DNA of 64,000 nucleotides from Xanthobacteraceae bacterium 501b (GTDB lineage: Bacteria > Pseudomonadota > Alphaproteobacteria > Rhizobiales > Xanthobacteraceae), in contig KB899087.1 of NCBI GenBank assembly GCA_000378025.1, positions 2,728,001 to 2,792,000 on the forward strand, written 5' to 3'. Shown in pieces: positions 50,745 through 60,004 of this stretch. The position numbers were made by a program, and so were the translations under genes. How positions within the stretch are numbered: the first letter of the stretch is position 1; the number at the start of each line of letters is the position of its first letter. Under the pieces are notes generated by a model that was given only the letters and a program-made list of their open reading frames with translations, did no database searches and was not told where the DNA came from.

Positions 50745-50783
50745 TCGCAGCCCCGACGCTCTGCCTCCTTGGGGGAGGACGCT

Positions 50784-53700
50784 ATGAATCTGTCCAAATT
50801 CTTCATTGACCGGCCGATTTTCGCCGGCGTCCTCTCCGTGCTGATCTTCCTCGCGGGGCTGCTGGCCCTGCGGGTGATGCCGATCTCGGAATATCCGGAA
50901 GTGGTGCCGCCGCAGGTGATTGTGCGCGCCACCTATCCCGGCGCCAGCCCGAAGGTGATCGCCGCCACGGTGGCCACCCCGATCGAGGAAGCCATCAACG
51001 GCGTCGAGGACATGCTCTACATGTCCTCGCAGGCGACCACCGACGGCGTGATGACGCTGACCGTCACCTTCAAGCTCGGCACCGACCCGGACAAGGCGAC
51101 CCAGCTGGTGCAGAACCGCGTCGGCCAGGCCGAGCCGCGCCTGCCGGAAGAGGTGCGCGCGCTCGGCATCACCACGGCGAAGAGCTCACCCACCTTCCTC
51201 ATGGTGGTGCATCTCATCTCCCCCAATGACCGCTACGACATCACCTATCTGCGCAACTATGCGGTGCTGAACGTGAAGGACCGGCTGGCCCGCATCGGCG
51301 GCGTCGGCCAGATCGAGATCTTCGGCGGCGGCGACTATTCCATGCGCGTCTGGCTCGACCCGCAGCGGATCGCCGAGCACGGGCTTTCCGCCGGCGATGT
51401 CGTCAACGAAATCCGCGCCCAGAACGTGCAGGCCGCTGCCGGCATCGTCGGCGCCTCGCCCTCGCAGGCCGGTGTCGACCTGCAACTCACCATCAATGCG
51501 CGGGGCCGGCTGGAGACCGAGGAGGAATTCGGCGACATCGTCGTGAAAACAGGCGAGACCGGTCAGATCGTGCGCCTGCGCGATGTGGCCCGGCTCGAAC
51601 TCGGCGCCGCCGACTACGCGCTGCGCTCACTGCTCGACAACAAGCAGGCGGTCGGCCTCGGCGTGTTCCAGGCGCCGGGCTCCAACGCGCTGGAAATCGC
51701 CGAGAATGTGCGCGCCACCATGGCGGAAGTGAAGAAGACGATGCCGGAAGGCGTCGACTTCGACATCGTCTACGACACCACCCGCTTCGTCGACGCCTCG
51801 ATCGACGCCGTCATTCACACGCTGTTCGAGGCGGTGGCGCTCGTCGTGATCGTCGTCGTGGTGTTCCTGCAAACCTGGCGGGCCTCGATCATCCCGCTGC
51901 TCGCCGTGCCGGTGTCGATCGTCGGCACCTTCGCGGTGATGTACATCTTCGGCTTCTCGATCAACGCGCTGAGCCTGTTCGGGCTGGTGCTCGCCATCGG
52001 CATCGTCGTCGACGACGCCATCGTGGTGGTGGAGAATGTCGAGCGAAACATCGAGAACGGCCTGACCCCGCGCGCCGCCGCCTATCAGGCGATGAGCGAG
52101 GTGTCCGGGCCGATCATCGCCATCGCTTTGGTGCTGGTGGCGGTGTTCGTGCCGCTGGCCTTCATCTCCGGCCTGTCCGGCCAGTTCTACCGGCAGTTCG
52201 CCCTCACGGTGGCCATCTCGACCGTCATCTCGGCGGTCAACTCGCTCACCCTGTCGCCGGCGCTGGCGGCGCTGCTGCTGCGCGGCCACGACACCCCGCC
52301 GGACGCGCTGCAGCGCGTGATCAACTTCCTGTTCGGCTGGTTCTTCCGCGGCTTCAACTGGGTGTTCGCGCGCGGCTCGCGCGGCTATGGCAGCGGCGTG
52401 CGCGGCACGCTGAAGGTCAAGAGCCTCGTCATGGTGTTCTATGCCGTGATGCTGGGCGCCACCTGGTGGCTGTTCCAGGCGGTGCCGCCCGGCTTCGTGC
52501 CGGCGCAGGACAAGCAGTATCTCGTCGGCTTCGCCCAGCTGCCGGACGGCGCCACCCTCGACCGCACGGAAGAGGTGATCCGCCAGATGACCGAGATCAC
52601 CCTGGCCCAGCCCGGCGTTTCCAACGCCGTGGCCTTCCCCGGGCTCTCGATCGCCGGCTTCTCCAACTCGTCCAATGCCGGCATCGTGTTCTCGGTGCTC
52701 GACCCGTTCGAGGACCGGCAGAGCCCGGAACTCTCCGCCGGCGCCATTGCCGGGGCGCTGAACCAGAAATACGGGGTGATCAAGGGCGCCTTCATCGCCA
52801 TGTTCCCGCCCCCGCCGGTGCAGGGCCTCGGCGTCGTCGGCGGCTTCAAAATGCAGCTGGAGGACCGCTCAGGCCAGGGCTACGAGGCGCTGAACGACGT
52901 GACCAACGCCTTCATGGCCAAGGCCATGGCGGCGCCGGAACTCACCGGCCAGTTCACCACCTACCAGATCAACGTGCCGCAGATCTTCACCGATGTGGAC
53001 CGCACCAAGGCCCGCCAGCTCGGCGTGCCGATCCAGTCGGTGTTCGAGACGCTGCAGGTCTATCTCGGTTCGCTCTATGTCAACGACTTCAACAAGTTCG
53101 GCCGTACCTACTCGGTGCGGGCGCAGGCCGACGCGCCGTTCCGCGCCCGGCCGGAGGACATCGGCAAGCTGAAGGTGCGCTCCAATAGCGGCGAGATGAT
53201 CCCGCTCTCGGCGCTGCTGCGGGTGGAGACCACCGCAGGGCCGGAACGCGCCCAGCGCTATAACGGCTTCCTCACCGCCGATTTCAACGCCTCGCCGGCG
53301 CCCGGCTATTCCTCGGGCCAGGCGCAGGAGGCGGCGGCGCGGATCGCGGCCGAGGTGCTGCCGCCGGGCTTCGACTATGAATGGACCGACCTCACCTATC
53401 AGGAGATCCTGGCCGGCGACTCGTCCTACCTCGTCTTCCCGCTGGCGCTGCTGCTCGTCTTCCTGGTGCTGGCCGCCCAGTATGAGAGCCTGACCCTGCC
53501 GATCGCGATCATCCTGATCGTGCCGATGGGCCTGGGGGCGGCGCTGTATGGCGTCTGGCTGGGCGGGGGTGACAACAACATCTTCACCCAGATCGGCCTC
53601 GTCGTGCTGGTCGGCCTGTCGGCGAAGAACGCGATCCTGATCGTGGAATTCGCCCGCGAGCTGGAATTCATGGGCCGCAACCCGGTGGAGGCGGCGATCG

Positions 53701-53963
53701 AGGCCAGCCGCCTGCGCCTGCGGCCGATCCTGATGACGTCCTTCGCCTTCATCATGGGCGTGCTGCCGCTGGTGCTCTCCACCGGCGCCGGCGCCGAAAT
53801 GCGCCATGCCATGGGCATCGCCGTGTTCGCCGGCATGATCGGCGTCACCTTCTTCGGGCTGTTCCTCACGCCCGTCTTCTACGTGCTGTTGCGGCGCCTG
53901 GCGGGCAACCGCCCGCTGCGGCAGCACGGCGAGGCTCATATCGCGCCGCTTGCGGCCGAGTGA
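50784..53963 (+). CDS. RND efflux pump, hydrophobe/amphiphile exporter family (AcrB/MexF-like)
   Basis: Trimeric inner-membrane proton antiporter of 1059 residues, the usual size of AcrB/MexF. It starts MNLSKFFIDRPIFAGVLS, typical of HAE-1 pumps. The proton-relay residues are present: VVDDAIVVVENVERNI (Asp-Asp in TM4) and GLSAKNAILIVEFARE (Lys in TM10). The periplasmic porter region is also present (TQLVQNRVGQAEPRLPEEVR). The ribosome site is GGGGGAGG. Drugs, solvents and fatty acids are typical substrates of the family, but the substrate cannot be deduced. Two tandem perfect hairpins follow the gene. Confidence 0.93.
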   Translation: MNLSKFFIDRPIFAGVLSVLIFLAGLLALRVMPISEYPEVVPPQVIVRATYPGASPKVIAATVATPIEEAINGVEDMLYMSSQATTDGVMTLTVTFKLGTDPDKATQLVQNRVGQAEPRLPEEVRALGITTAKSSPTFLMVVHLISPNDRYDITYLRNYAVLNVKDRLARIGGVGQIEIFGGGDYSMRVWLDPQRIAEHGLSAGDVVNEIRAQNVQAAAGIVGASPSQAGVDLQLTINARGRLETEEEFGDIVVKTGETGQIVRLRDVARLELGAADYALRSLLDNKQAVGLGVFQAPGSNALEIAENVRATMAEVKKTMPEGVDFDIVYDTTRFVDASIDAVIHTLFEAVALVVIVVVVFLQTWRASIIPLLAVPVSIVGTFAVMYIFGFSINALSLFGLVLAIGIVVDDAIVVVENVERNIENGLTPRAAAYQAMSEVSGPIIAIALVLVAVFVPLAFISGLSGQFYRQFALTVAISTVISAVNSLTLSPALAALLLRGHDTPPDALQRVINFLFGWFFRGFNWVFARGSRGYGSGVRGTLKVKSLVMVFYAVMLGATWWLFQAVPPGFVPAQDKQYLVGFAQLPDGATLDRTEEVIRQMTEITLAQPGVSNAVAFPGLSIAGFSNSSNAGIVFSVLDPFEDRQSPELSAGAIAGALNQKYGVIKGAFIAMFPPPPVQGLGVVGGFKMQLEDRSGQGYEALNDVTNAFMAKAMAAPELTGQFTTYQINVPQIFTDVDRTKARQLGVPIQSVFETLQVYLGSLYVNDFNKFGRTYSVRAQADAPFRARPEDIGKLKVRSNSGEMIPLSALLRVETTAGPERAQRYNGFLTADFNASPAPGYSSGQAQEAAARIAAEVLPPGFDYEWTDLTYQEILAGDSSYLVFPLALLLVFLVLAAQYESLTLPIAIILIVPMGLGAALYGVWLGGGDNNIFTQIGLVVLVGLSAKNAILIVEFARELEFMGRNPVEAAIEASRLRLRPILMTSFAFIMGVLPLVLSTGAGAEMRHAMGIAVFAGMIGVTFFGLFLTPVFYVLLRRLAGNRPLRQHGEAHIAPLAAE

Positions 53964-53973
53964 GCCTTGCTGC

Positions 53974-54043
53974 CCGGCCGGGAGGCCACTTTCCTGTGCG
54001 TCGGTTGCCCCCTCGACGCGCCTGAGCCCAGCCTCCCGGCCGG
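53974..54043. repeat. Long inverted repeat after the RND pump gene
   Basis: CCGGCCGGGAGGC (53974-53986) and GCCTCCCGGCCGG (54031-54043) are perfect 13-bp complements around a 44-base loop. No T-run follows, so it is not a classical intrinsic terminator, but it would form a stable 3' hairpin in the pump message. Confidence 0.7.
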
Positions 54044-54057
54044 TATAGTTCGACAAG

Positions 54058-54089
54058 GCCGGCCCCCGGTGACACATACGGGGGCCGGC
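54058..54089. repeat. Perfect hairpin upstream of the small Fe-S-like protein gene
   Basis: GCCGGCCCCCG (54058-54068) pairs perfectly with CGGGGGCCGGC (54079-54089), loop of 10 bases. It lies 24 bases before the start codon of the next gene and could act as a terminator-like element or affect translation of that gene. Confidence 0.65.
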
Positions 54090-54112
54090 ATGTCGACAGG
54101 AACGCACAGCGC

Positions 54113-54448
54113 ATGAAGCCCATAAAAGCCGACTGGACCGATGTGGTCCTCGTCTGCCGCAAATGCGCGAAGAAGCTTGATGGCGGCTTCGGCCCCGCTG
54201 CCGATCAGCCGCTGCCCAGGGCCCTGCGCGCCGCCATCGCCCGGCACGAGGGCGGCAAGCCGATGAAGAAGCCGCGACGCAAGGGCGCGCACGTCGCGGT
54301 GATCGAAGTGCCCTGCCTCGACATCTGCCCGAAGAACGCCGTCATCGTCATTCCCGCCGGCGCACCCGGACGCTGGCTCAGCGTGACGCGCGGCGCCGAT
54401 CTCGACGCACTGCTGGCCGAAATCGCCCCGGCGAGGGACGAGGGTTGA
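54113..54448 (+). CDS. Small cysteine-rich protein, (2Fe-2S) ferredoxin-like
   Basis: A 111-residue cytoplasmic protein. Two cysteine pairs are visible, CRKC (Cys15/Cys18, from VLVCRKCAKK) and CLDIC (from PCLDICPKNAV), arranged as in the thioredoxin-like [2Fe-2S] ferredoxins. The strand pattern (VVLVCR..., HVAVIEVPCLD...AVIVIPAG) fits this fold. A lysine/arginine-rich insert (MKKPRRKG) lies between the pairs. An electron-transfer or redox-sensing role is possible. It ends exactly where the convergent FUSC gene ends (stop codons adjacent, no gap). Confidence 0.7.
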   Translation: MKPIKADWTDVVLVCRKCAKKLDGGFGPAADQPLPRALRAAIARHEGGKPMKKPRRKGAHVAVIEVPCLDICPKNAVIVIPAGAPGRWLSVTRGADLDALLAEIAPARDEG

Positions 54449-55474
54449 TCAGGCCGGTTTGCCCGCCGCCTTGTCCGCCGTGCCGGGCGGGTTCAGCGCC
54501 CAGACCAGCGCGGTCATGATGCTCACCCCGATGACGATGCCTACCAGCCGGTCCACCGGCGGAAACAGCGAGGTTGGCGGGCCCTTGTCGATCAGCGTGA
54601 TGATGAAGGCGATCGCCGATTGCGTGCCGATATAGGCATTGGGCGTCTTGGACAGATGCAGCCGCGCGAAGGAAAAGATGCCGACAAACAGCATCGTCGC
54701 CCACCAGATCTGATCGGTCGCATCGAGCCCGATGACCAGCAGCCCCGCGACACCGCCGGCGATGCAGCCAAGGATGCGCTGCCAGCCCTTGTGACGGGTG
54801 GCGTTGGGGTCGGTGTCGACGACAATGAGGCTGGAAATCAGCACCTGCGGCAATTGCGGCAAGTCGAACTGCGACCAGACGATCACGATGACGATCGCCC
54901 CGAAGCCGGCGATCAGCGCCTGGCGCAGGGCATTCTCCGGCGTGGTGGCGACGGCCTGCGCCTTCAGCCGGGCATGGAGTTCGCCGGCATTGGGCCCCAG
55001 CGCCCAGCTCGCCAGCATGCCGCACACCACGCCGATGACGATCTCGTAGCAGCGATAATGCGCGAAGCTGTAGAGGTCCTGCGGCTGCACCATCGAGAAC
55101 AGCATCACCAGCATGAAGGTGAGGCCGCCATAGAACCAGGCATAGCTGTAGACGCTGCGCTGCTTGCCATAGGTGCCGATCGCCGCCGCGGCGCCCACCA
55201 GCAGGGCCTGCTGGATTGGCAGCCCCTCCATCCATTGCGCGACGATGAAGCCGGTGCTCACCCCGACCAGCGTGCTGAGGACGCGCAGAATGCCCTTCGT
55301 CACCAGCGCGTCGCGGTCGGTATTGGCGATCATCATCACGCTCAGCGCCGCCCAATAGGGCTGGTCCAGCCCCATCGAGAGCGCGATATAGACCGCCGCC
55401 AGCACGCCGGTGGCGGTGGCGAAGGCCTGCCGGTCGACATCGCTGAGCCGTTCGGGGCGGGCTTCCTCCGCCAT
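54449..55474 (-). CDS. FUSC-family membrane transporter (aromatic acid exporter-like)
   Basis: Inner-membrane protein of 341 residues. It has about ten membrane segments in two blocks, including AALSVMMIANTDRDALVTKG (the FUSC landmark after the second segment). FUSC proteins work with a HlyD-type periplasmic partner to export aromatic carboxylic acids or other small hydrophobic compounds (AaeB type). Here it is shorter than AaeB (about 655) and has a single FUSC module. The partner gene hlyD lies two bases upstream of its start, so the two are an operon. Convergent with the small cysteine-rich gene. Confidence 0.85.
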   Translation of the reverse strand: MAEEARPERLSDVDRQAFATATGVLAAVYIALSMGLDQPYWAALSVMMIANTDRDALVTKGILRVLSTLVGVSTGFIVAQWMEGLPIQQALLVGAAAAIGTYGKQRSVYSYAWFYGGLTFMLVMLFSMVQPQDLYSFAHYRCYEIVIGVVCGMLASWALGPNAGELHARLKAQAVATTPENALRQALIAGFGAIVIVIVWSQFDLPQLPQVLISSLIVVDTDPNATRHKGWQRILGCIAGGVAGLLVIGLDATDQIWWATMLFVGIFSFARLHLSKTPNAYIGTQSAIAFIITLIDKGPPTSLFPPVDRLVGIVIGVSIMTALVWALNPPGTADKAAGKPA

Positions 55475-55476
55475 GC

Positions 55477-56457
55477 TCAGAACCAGATCAGGACGCGGGC
55501 ATCGGCGCCGTTGAACAGGCCGAGACCCTCCGGCCAGTCGTCGAGCGTCACCTCGACCGGGAAGCGCCGGGGCAGCCGCACCCAGTCCGTGGTCGGCTCG
55601 ACATAGGGGATGACCTGCGGGTTATCCGGCGAGCGGGCGACGCCGCCGGCAATGCCGCTCACCCTTCCCTCATGCAATACCCAAGGGTCGGAACCCAACG
55701 TCAGCAGCACGCGCTGGCCAAGCGCGATGCGGGCGAGATGGCGCTCGCTCACATTCGCCACCACGCGGCGGCGGCGATCGGTAACGATGGCGAGCACCTC
55801 GGAACCCGGGCGCAGATAATCGCCCACCCTTGTGACGAAGGGCGCCACGCGGCCGGCATCGGGGGCCGTCACCACGGTCTTGGAGAGGTCGTATTGCGCC
55901 TTCGCCACCGCGGCCTCGGCAGCGGCGATCGCCGCCTGCGCCACTGCCACCCGGCGCAGCGTCACCGCGAGCTGTGCCTCGGCGGAGGTGACATCGGCGC
56001 CGGCGGTGGCGACATTGCGGGTGGCGACATCCAGTGTCGCCTCGGGGGAATAGCCGTCCGTCTCCAGCGTCTTCACCCGGCCGAGCTGGTCCATCGCGTT
56101 GGTCTGCACCGCCTGCGCGGCGGTGACGCTGGCCTTGGCCGCGTTCACCTCGTCGCGCGCGAGGTCGAGATCAGCGCGGGCGGTAGCCAGCGCCGCCTGC
56201 GTTTCCTGCAGCTTAAGCGCATAGGGCGTTCGCTCGATCTCGAACAGCAGCTGGTTTTCCGCCACCGTCTGGTTGTTCTGCACGGCGAGCTTCGAGACCG
56301 GCCCCTCGATCTGCGCCGACAGGACGACAATGTCGCTCATCACATAGGCATCGCCCGTATAGGCGAAGAACCGCACGCTGGTCTCGTAAAGGGCGAACAG
56401 CCCGAGGACCACGCCGAGGATCAGCGACACCGGATGGCGTATGAGGCGGCTCAGCAT
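55477..56457 (-). CDS. HlyD/AaeA-type periplasmic adaptor
   Basis: Adaptor of 326 residues with an N-terminal signal-anchor (about 8-28; PVSLILGVVLGLFALYETSV), a lipoyl half-motif (QIEGPVSKLAVQNNQTVAEN), a long alpha-helical hairpin rich in Ala/Gln (about 75-185) and a second lipoyl half with VVTAPDAGRVAPFVTRVGD. It resembles AaeA/EmrA adaptors that pair with FUSC or MFS exporters. The stop lies two bases before the FUSC start, so both are translated together. Shorter starts are possible, but the ATG at 56457 begins directly before the anchor. Regulation is not apparent, as no regulator is next to it. Confidence 0.87.
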   Translation of the reverse strand: MLSRLIRHPVSLILGVVLGLFALYETSVRFFAYTGDAYVMSDIVVLSAQIEGPVSKLAVQNNQTVAENQLLFEIERTPYALKLQETQAALATARADLDLARDEVNAAKASVTAAQAVQTNAMDQLGRVKTLETDGYSPEATLDVATRNVATAGADVTSAEAQLAVTLRRVAVAQAAIAAAEAAVAKAQYDLSKTVVTAPDAGRVAPFVTRVGDYLRPGSEVLAIVTDRRRRVVANVSERHLARIALGQRVLLTLGSDPWVLHEGRVSGIAGGVARSPDNPQVIPYVEPTTDWVRLPRRFPVEVTLDDWPEGLGLFNGADARVLIWF

Positions 56458-56579
56458 AAAAGGCGCGGCTCCATGAGACCCGGCATGGAGCCGGCACATC
56501 GCCCATCATCGCGGCTTTGTCGCGCGCGCTCAATCCTCCCCCACTACCGCCGGGCGGCGTTTACGCGAAGCGGGGGAGC

Positions 56580-58955
56580 CTAGTGCCGCTGCTCCTCGAT
56601 GGCGGGGAGCATCGGCTCCTCGTCGTCCTCGCTGCGCTCACGCGCGCCGGGATGCTCCTCGATCATCGGGCCCGGCGTGCTGGCGGCGGCGCGGGCGGCG
56701 GCGGTGCGGCGGGCGCGGGCGGGCGTGGCGAGTTCCTCCGCGCTCTGGTTCACCACCCGCAGCGGCGGGGCCATGCCCTTCTTGTCGCTGCCGAGATACA
56801 CCGTCTGGTGCGGGTACGGCATCTCGATGCCGCGCACATCGAAGGCGGCCTTGATGCGGCGGTAGAATTCGCGCCGCACATTCCACTGGCCGAGCGGCCG
56901 GGTCTTGAAGCGGCCGCGCAGCTGGATGTGCGAGGGGTCCAGCGCCTCGACGCCCACCACCTCGAATGGCGCGGTGATGGTTTCCGCCAGCGGCCCGTTC
57001 GCCACCATGTCGGCGGCGACTTCCGCCATCAGCGCCAGCGCCTCATCGATGCTCTCGCGATAGGCGATGCGGACATCGACCACGGCATAGGCGAAGTCCT
57101 TCGACATGTTCTTCACCGTCTGCACCTCGCCGAACGGAATCGAATGCACATTGCCGTCGAAGTCGCGCATGTGGACGGTGCGGATGGTGATCTTCTCGAC
57201 CAGGCCGGCATGGGCGCCGACCTCCACCACGTCGCCGACCGAGATGGTGTCCTCCATCAGGATGAACACGCCGGTGATGACGTCCTTCACCAGCGTCTGC
57301 GCGCCGAAGCCGATGGCAAGGCCGAGCACGCCGGCACCGGCCAGCAGCGGGGCGATGTTGATGCCGATCTCGGACAGCAGGATCAGCCCGCCAAGGGTGA
57401 GCAGCACGACGCGGAAGGCGTTCTGCAGGAAGGGCAGCAGCGTCTTCAGCCGGGTGGAGTTGGGATTGCCCGCCCGCAGGCGATCGGCGAAGGCGGTGGA
57501 GATTTCCCAGGCGATGAGGCCGACCAGCACCACCACGCCGATGGAGATGAGCCGCCCGACCGCCAGCCGCCCGCCCTCGGAGGCCAGCCGTTCGAAAGGC
57601 TGGGCGCCCCAGATTTCCAGCAGCACCAGCGCCGTGACCAGCACCACCAGCCCCTGCATGGCGCTGCGCAGCGCCGGCAGATAGCGGTTGGCCCGCGCCT
57701 CCAGCAGCGGATAGCGGGTGTTCATCTCGCCATTGAGCCGGAACACCCGGTCGAAGGCGCGCTGCATCAGCGCCGTCACCAGCGTGGCGAGGCCCAGCGC
57801 CAGCACCGACAGCAGCGTGGCGCGGGCAAGGAAGGCGAAGCCGCCATCGACGTCGAGCGTCCAGACCAGCAGGCCGGCGATCACATAGGCGATGGCGAGG
57901 ACGTGCCAGAAATCTGCCACCGCGTCGCGCAGCCGCGCCAGCCTGCCCTCGCGGGCGCCGAGCCGCCGCAACCGTCGCGCCACCCCGCCGCGCACCTGCA
58001 GGATGAACACGATGCACATGCCGGCGACGAACAAGGCGAGCACGTTGCCGAGAAAGCGGTAGGTCGGCAGGGCCAGCCCCAGCACCCAGGCGGCGCGCAG
58101 CAGGAAATGACCGTAGACGAGGGTATAGGTGAAGCGGCGCACCCAGAGATAGCCATAGGCCGCGCCCTCATGGTCGAGCGGGAACAGCCGCATCTGCGGC
58201 GCGTCCGGCGTCAGCACCGCGCGGGCGCCGGCGAGGATGAGCCGCGCCAGCACATTGGCATTAATGACGGTGACGACGGCGAGGCGGACGATGAAGTTCA
58301 GCTCCACCAGCGCCAGCACGCCGAAGGCGGCCGCGGCGAAAGCGGCGATCGGCACGATGTCGATCAGCGTGCGCAGGGCCAGAAGCAGCGCGCGCATGAA
58401 GAAGCCGCGCCCGGGCCGCGCCTCGATCGCCCGCCGCAGCCGCGCCAGCGCCGCCTTGGCGATGTATTCGGCCAGCAAAGCGGCGGCGAGCACGGCGATG
58501 ACCATCGTCACCGCCCAGCCGACACGCTCCAGCACCAGGGGATCGGACAGGTCGTCGAGCAATTGCCCGGCCTGCGCCGGCAATTGTTCGATCTCGCCCA
58601 CCAGCGACAGCACCGAGCTGGAAAAGGCGCCGAGCGACTGGGTGGCGCCGGACAGCCAGTCGTCCCGGCCCGGCGCCGGGCTCTCCGCCGCCGGTTGCGC
58701 GGCTGTGCCGGCCTCGCTCTCCACCAGCGCCCGCAGCTGCGCGAGGAAACGGGTCCGAGCCGCCTCATCGCTCAGCGTGTCGAGCAGGGCACGCAGATCG
58801 CTGGGGGAAGCGGCGGGCGAGGCGGTGGGCGGCGGGGAGGCCGCCGGGGATGGCGGGGCGGCCAGCTGCGCGGCGGCCGGGGCCAGCCATAAGGGCGTGG
58901 CGAGAAGGGAGAGGGCGAGGGCGAGGAGCAGGCGGCTGAGGGCACGCAGCGGCAT
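56580..58955 (-). CDS. Large MscS-family mechanosensitive channel
   Basis: Inner-membrane channel of 791 residues, far larger than E. coli MscS (286). A Sec signal peptide (LLLALALSLLATPLWLA, cut near AAA-Q, about residue 28) is followed by a Pro/Ala-rich segment and a predicted periplasmic region. About ten membrane helices follow, and then the MscS core with the pore region (PLLAGAGVLGLAIGFGAQTLVKD) and the beta domain (ISVGDVVEVGAHAGLVEKIT). The family includes YbiO-like and MscM-like channels that release solutes under membrane tension. The C-terminus is long, Ala-rich and acidic (PMIEEHPGARERSEDDEEPM). The start at 58955 was chosen because it precedes the signal peptide directly. Confidence 0.9.
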   Translation of the reverse strand: MPLRALSRLLLALALSLLATPLWLAPAAAQLAAPPSPAASPPPTASPAASPSDLRALLDTLSDEAARTRFLAQLRALVESEAGTAAQPAAESPAPGRDDWLSGATQSLGAFSSSVLSLVGEIEQLPAQAGQLLDDLSDPLVLERVGWAVTMVIAVLAAALLAEYIAKAALARLRRAIEARPGRGFFMRALLLALRTLIDIVPIAAFAAAAFGVLALVELNFIVRLAVVTVINANVLARLILAGARAVLTPDAPQMRLFPLDHEGAAYGYLWVRRFTYTLVYGHFLLRAAWVLGLALPTYRFLGNVLALFVAGMCIVFILQVRGGVARRLRRLGAREGRLARLRDAVADFWHVLAIAYVIAGLLVWTLDVDGGFAFLARATLLSVLALGLATLVTALMQRAFDRVFRLNGEMNTRYPLLEARANRYLPALRSAMQGLVVLVTALVLLEIWGAQPFERLASEGGRLAVGRLISIGVVVLVGLIAWEISTAFADRLRAGNPNSTRLKTLLPFLQNAFRVVLLTLGGLILLSEIGINIAPLLAGAGVLGLAIGFGAQTLVKDVITGVFILMEDTISVGDVVEVGAHAGLVEKITIRTVHMRDFDGNVHSIPFGEVQTVKNMSKDFAYAVVDVRIAYRESIDEALALMAEVAADMVANGPLAETITAPFEVVGVEALDPSHIQLRGRFKTRPLGQWNVRREFYRRIKAAFDVRGIEMPYPHQTVYLGSDKKGMAPPLRVVNQSAEELATPARARRTAAARAAASTPGPMIEEHPGARERSEDDEEPMLPAIEEQRH

Positions 58956-59175
58956 GAGGCCTTCCGTCGTTCGCGGCCCTTTCGGCGGTGAAGCCATGAG
59001 GACGCTGAGGTGAGGGAGCCGGAATGGCGGGTGCGGCTTTTTTAACGCGGCAGAGGGCAAATGGTTCCCGCCCATGGGCACGTCGCCCCGGCGAAGCGGC
59101 GCAATGTCGCTGCGGCCTTGCTCCTGTCACCTTCGTCGACACATTGGGGCGATCAAGTTCCGGCAGAGTGAGGGT

Positions 59176-59844
59176 ATGGAAGCTTTATCCGCCGATGTGG
59201 TCGCGTTTCTCCAGGGCCACGACTATCTGATCCCGCTGGTCATCGGCCTGATCGCCTTCGGCGAATCCCTGGTCATCGTCGGCCTGCTGATCCCGGCGAC
59301 AGCGCTGATGCTCGCCATTGGCGGGCTGGTGGGCACGGGCATCATCTCGCCGCTGCCGGTCATCGTCAGCGCTATTGCCGGCGCCATTGTCGGCGATGTC
59401 GTTTCCTACTGGCTGGGACGCTGGCTTGGGCCGCGCGTGGTGCACCGCCCGCCGCTGCTGCGCTACCGCGAGCAGGTGGCGCAGGCACGGCTGTTCTTCC
59501 GCCGCTTCGGCTTCGCCTCGGTGTTCGTCGGCCGCTTCTTCGGCCCGGTGCGCGCCACCATGCCGCTGGTCGCCGGCATGATGCGGATGGACCAGCGCCG
59601 CTTCCAGTTCGCCAATGTCTCCTCGGCCATCGTCTGGGCGCCTGTCATGCTCGCCCCCGGCTGGCTGGCCGGCAAGAGCGCCAGCGAGATGGGCGCGCAC
59701 AGCCAGGGCGAATGGCTGGTGCTGATGGTCGGCATCACCTTCGTGATGCTGATCGCGACCTTTGTCGTGCTGCGGGTGATCAAGGGCCGCATTTCCAAGC
59801 GCCCCCGCACCCGCCGCCGGCCGGCCAGCGCGCCGATCGCCTGA
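59176..59844 (+). CDS. DedA-family membrane protein
   Basis: Polytopic inner-membrane protein of 222 residues in the DedA/SNARE-associated (VTT) family. Members act in lipid flipping and membrane homeostasis. Recognisable are the first helix LIPLVIGLIAFGESLVIVGL, the re-entrant region with G-D of VGDVVSYWLGR, and the FGFASVFVGRFFGPVRATMP motif carrying the conserved arginines (SRF-like GRF and PVRA). The C-terminus is basic (KGRISKRPRTRRRP). The start at 59176 sits after the ribosome site GAGTGAGGGT. It appears monocistronic, between the MscS gene (divergent) and the coiled-coil protein. Confidence 0.88.
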   Translation: MEALSADVVAFLQGHDYLIPLVIGLIAFGESLVIVGLLIPATALMLAIGGLVGTGIISPLPVIVSAIAGAIVGDVVSYWLGRWLGPRVVHRPPLLRYREQVAQARLFFRRFGFASVFVGRFFGPVRATMPLVAGMMRMDQRRFQFANVSSAIVWAPVMLAPGWLAGKSASEMGAHSQGEWLVLMVGITFVMLIATFVVLRVIKGRISKRPRTRRRPASAPIA

Positions 59845-59868
59845 GCCGCGTGGCTACCGGCGCGCGTC

Positions 59869-59883
59869 TTAACCATTTCGTAA
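59869..59883. promoter_or_regulatory. CtrA-like binding site
   Basis: TTAACCATTTCGTAA matches the CtrA pattern TTAA-N7-TTAA with one substitution (GTAA), including the common half-site TTAACCAT. It lies about 120 bases before the coiled-coil protein gene at 60005. Computed by eye only. Confidence 0.45.
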
Positions 59884-60004
59884 GGATTCACCCGCCCGCC
59901 CGGCGGCTTGCGATATTATGGCGCCGAGTAGGCCCTTGACGGCCACGCCCGTGGCACGGCCGTCGGTGAGCGACAGCCTGGCCAAGGGCGGACGGGAACG
60001 CGCG

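Noticed and set aside
56517..58892. 791-codon plus-strand frame over the MscS channel gene
   Set aside because: Complement of a channel gene with signal peptide, membrane helices and MscS core; the frame itself is low complexity.
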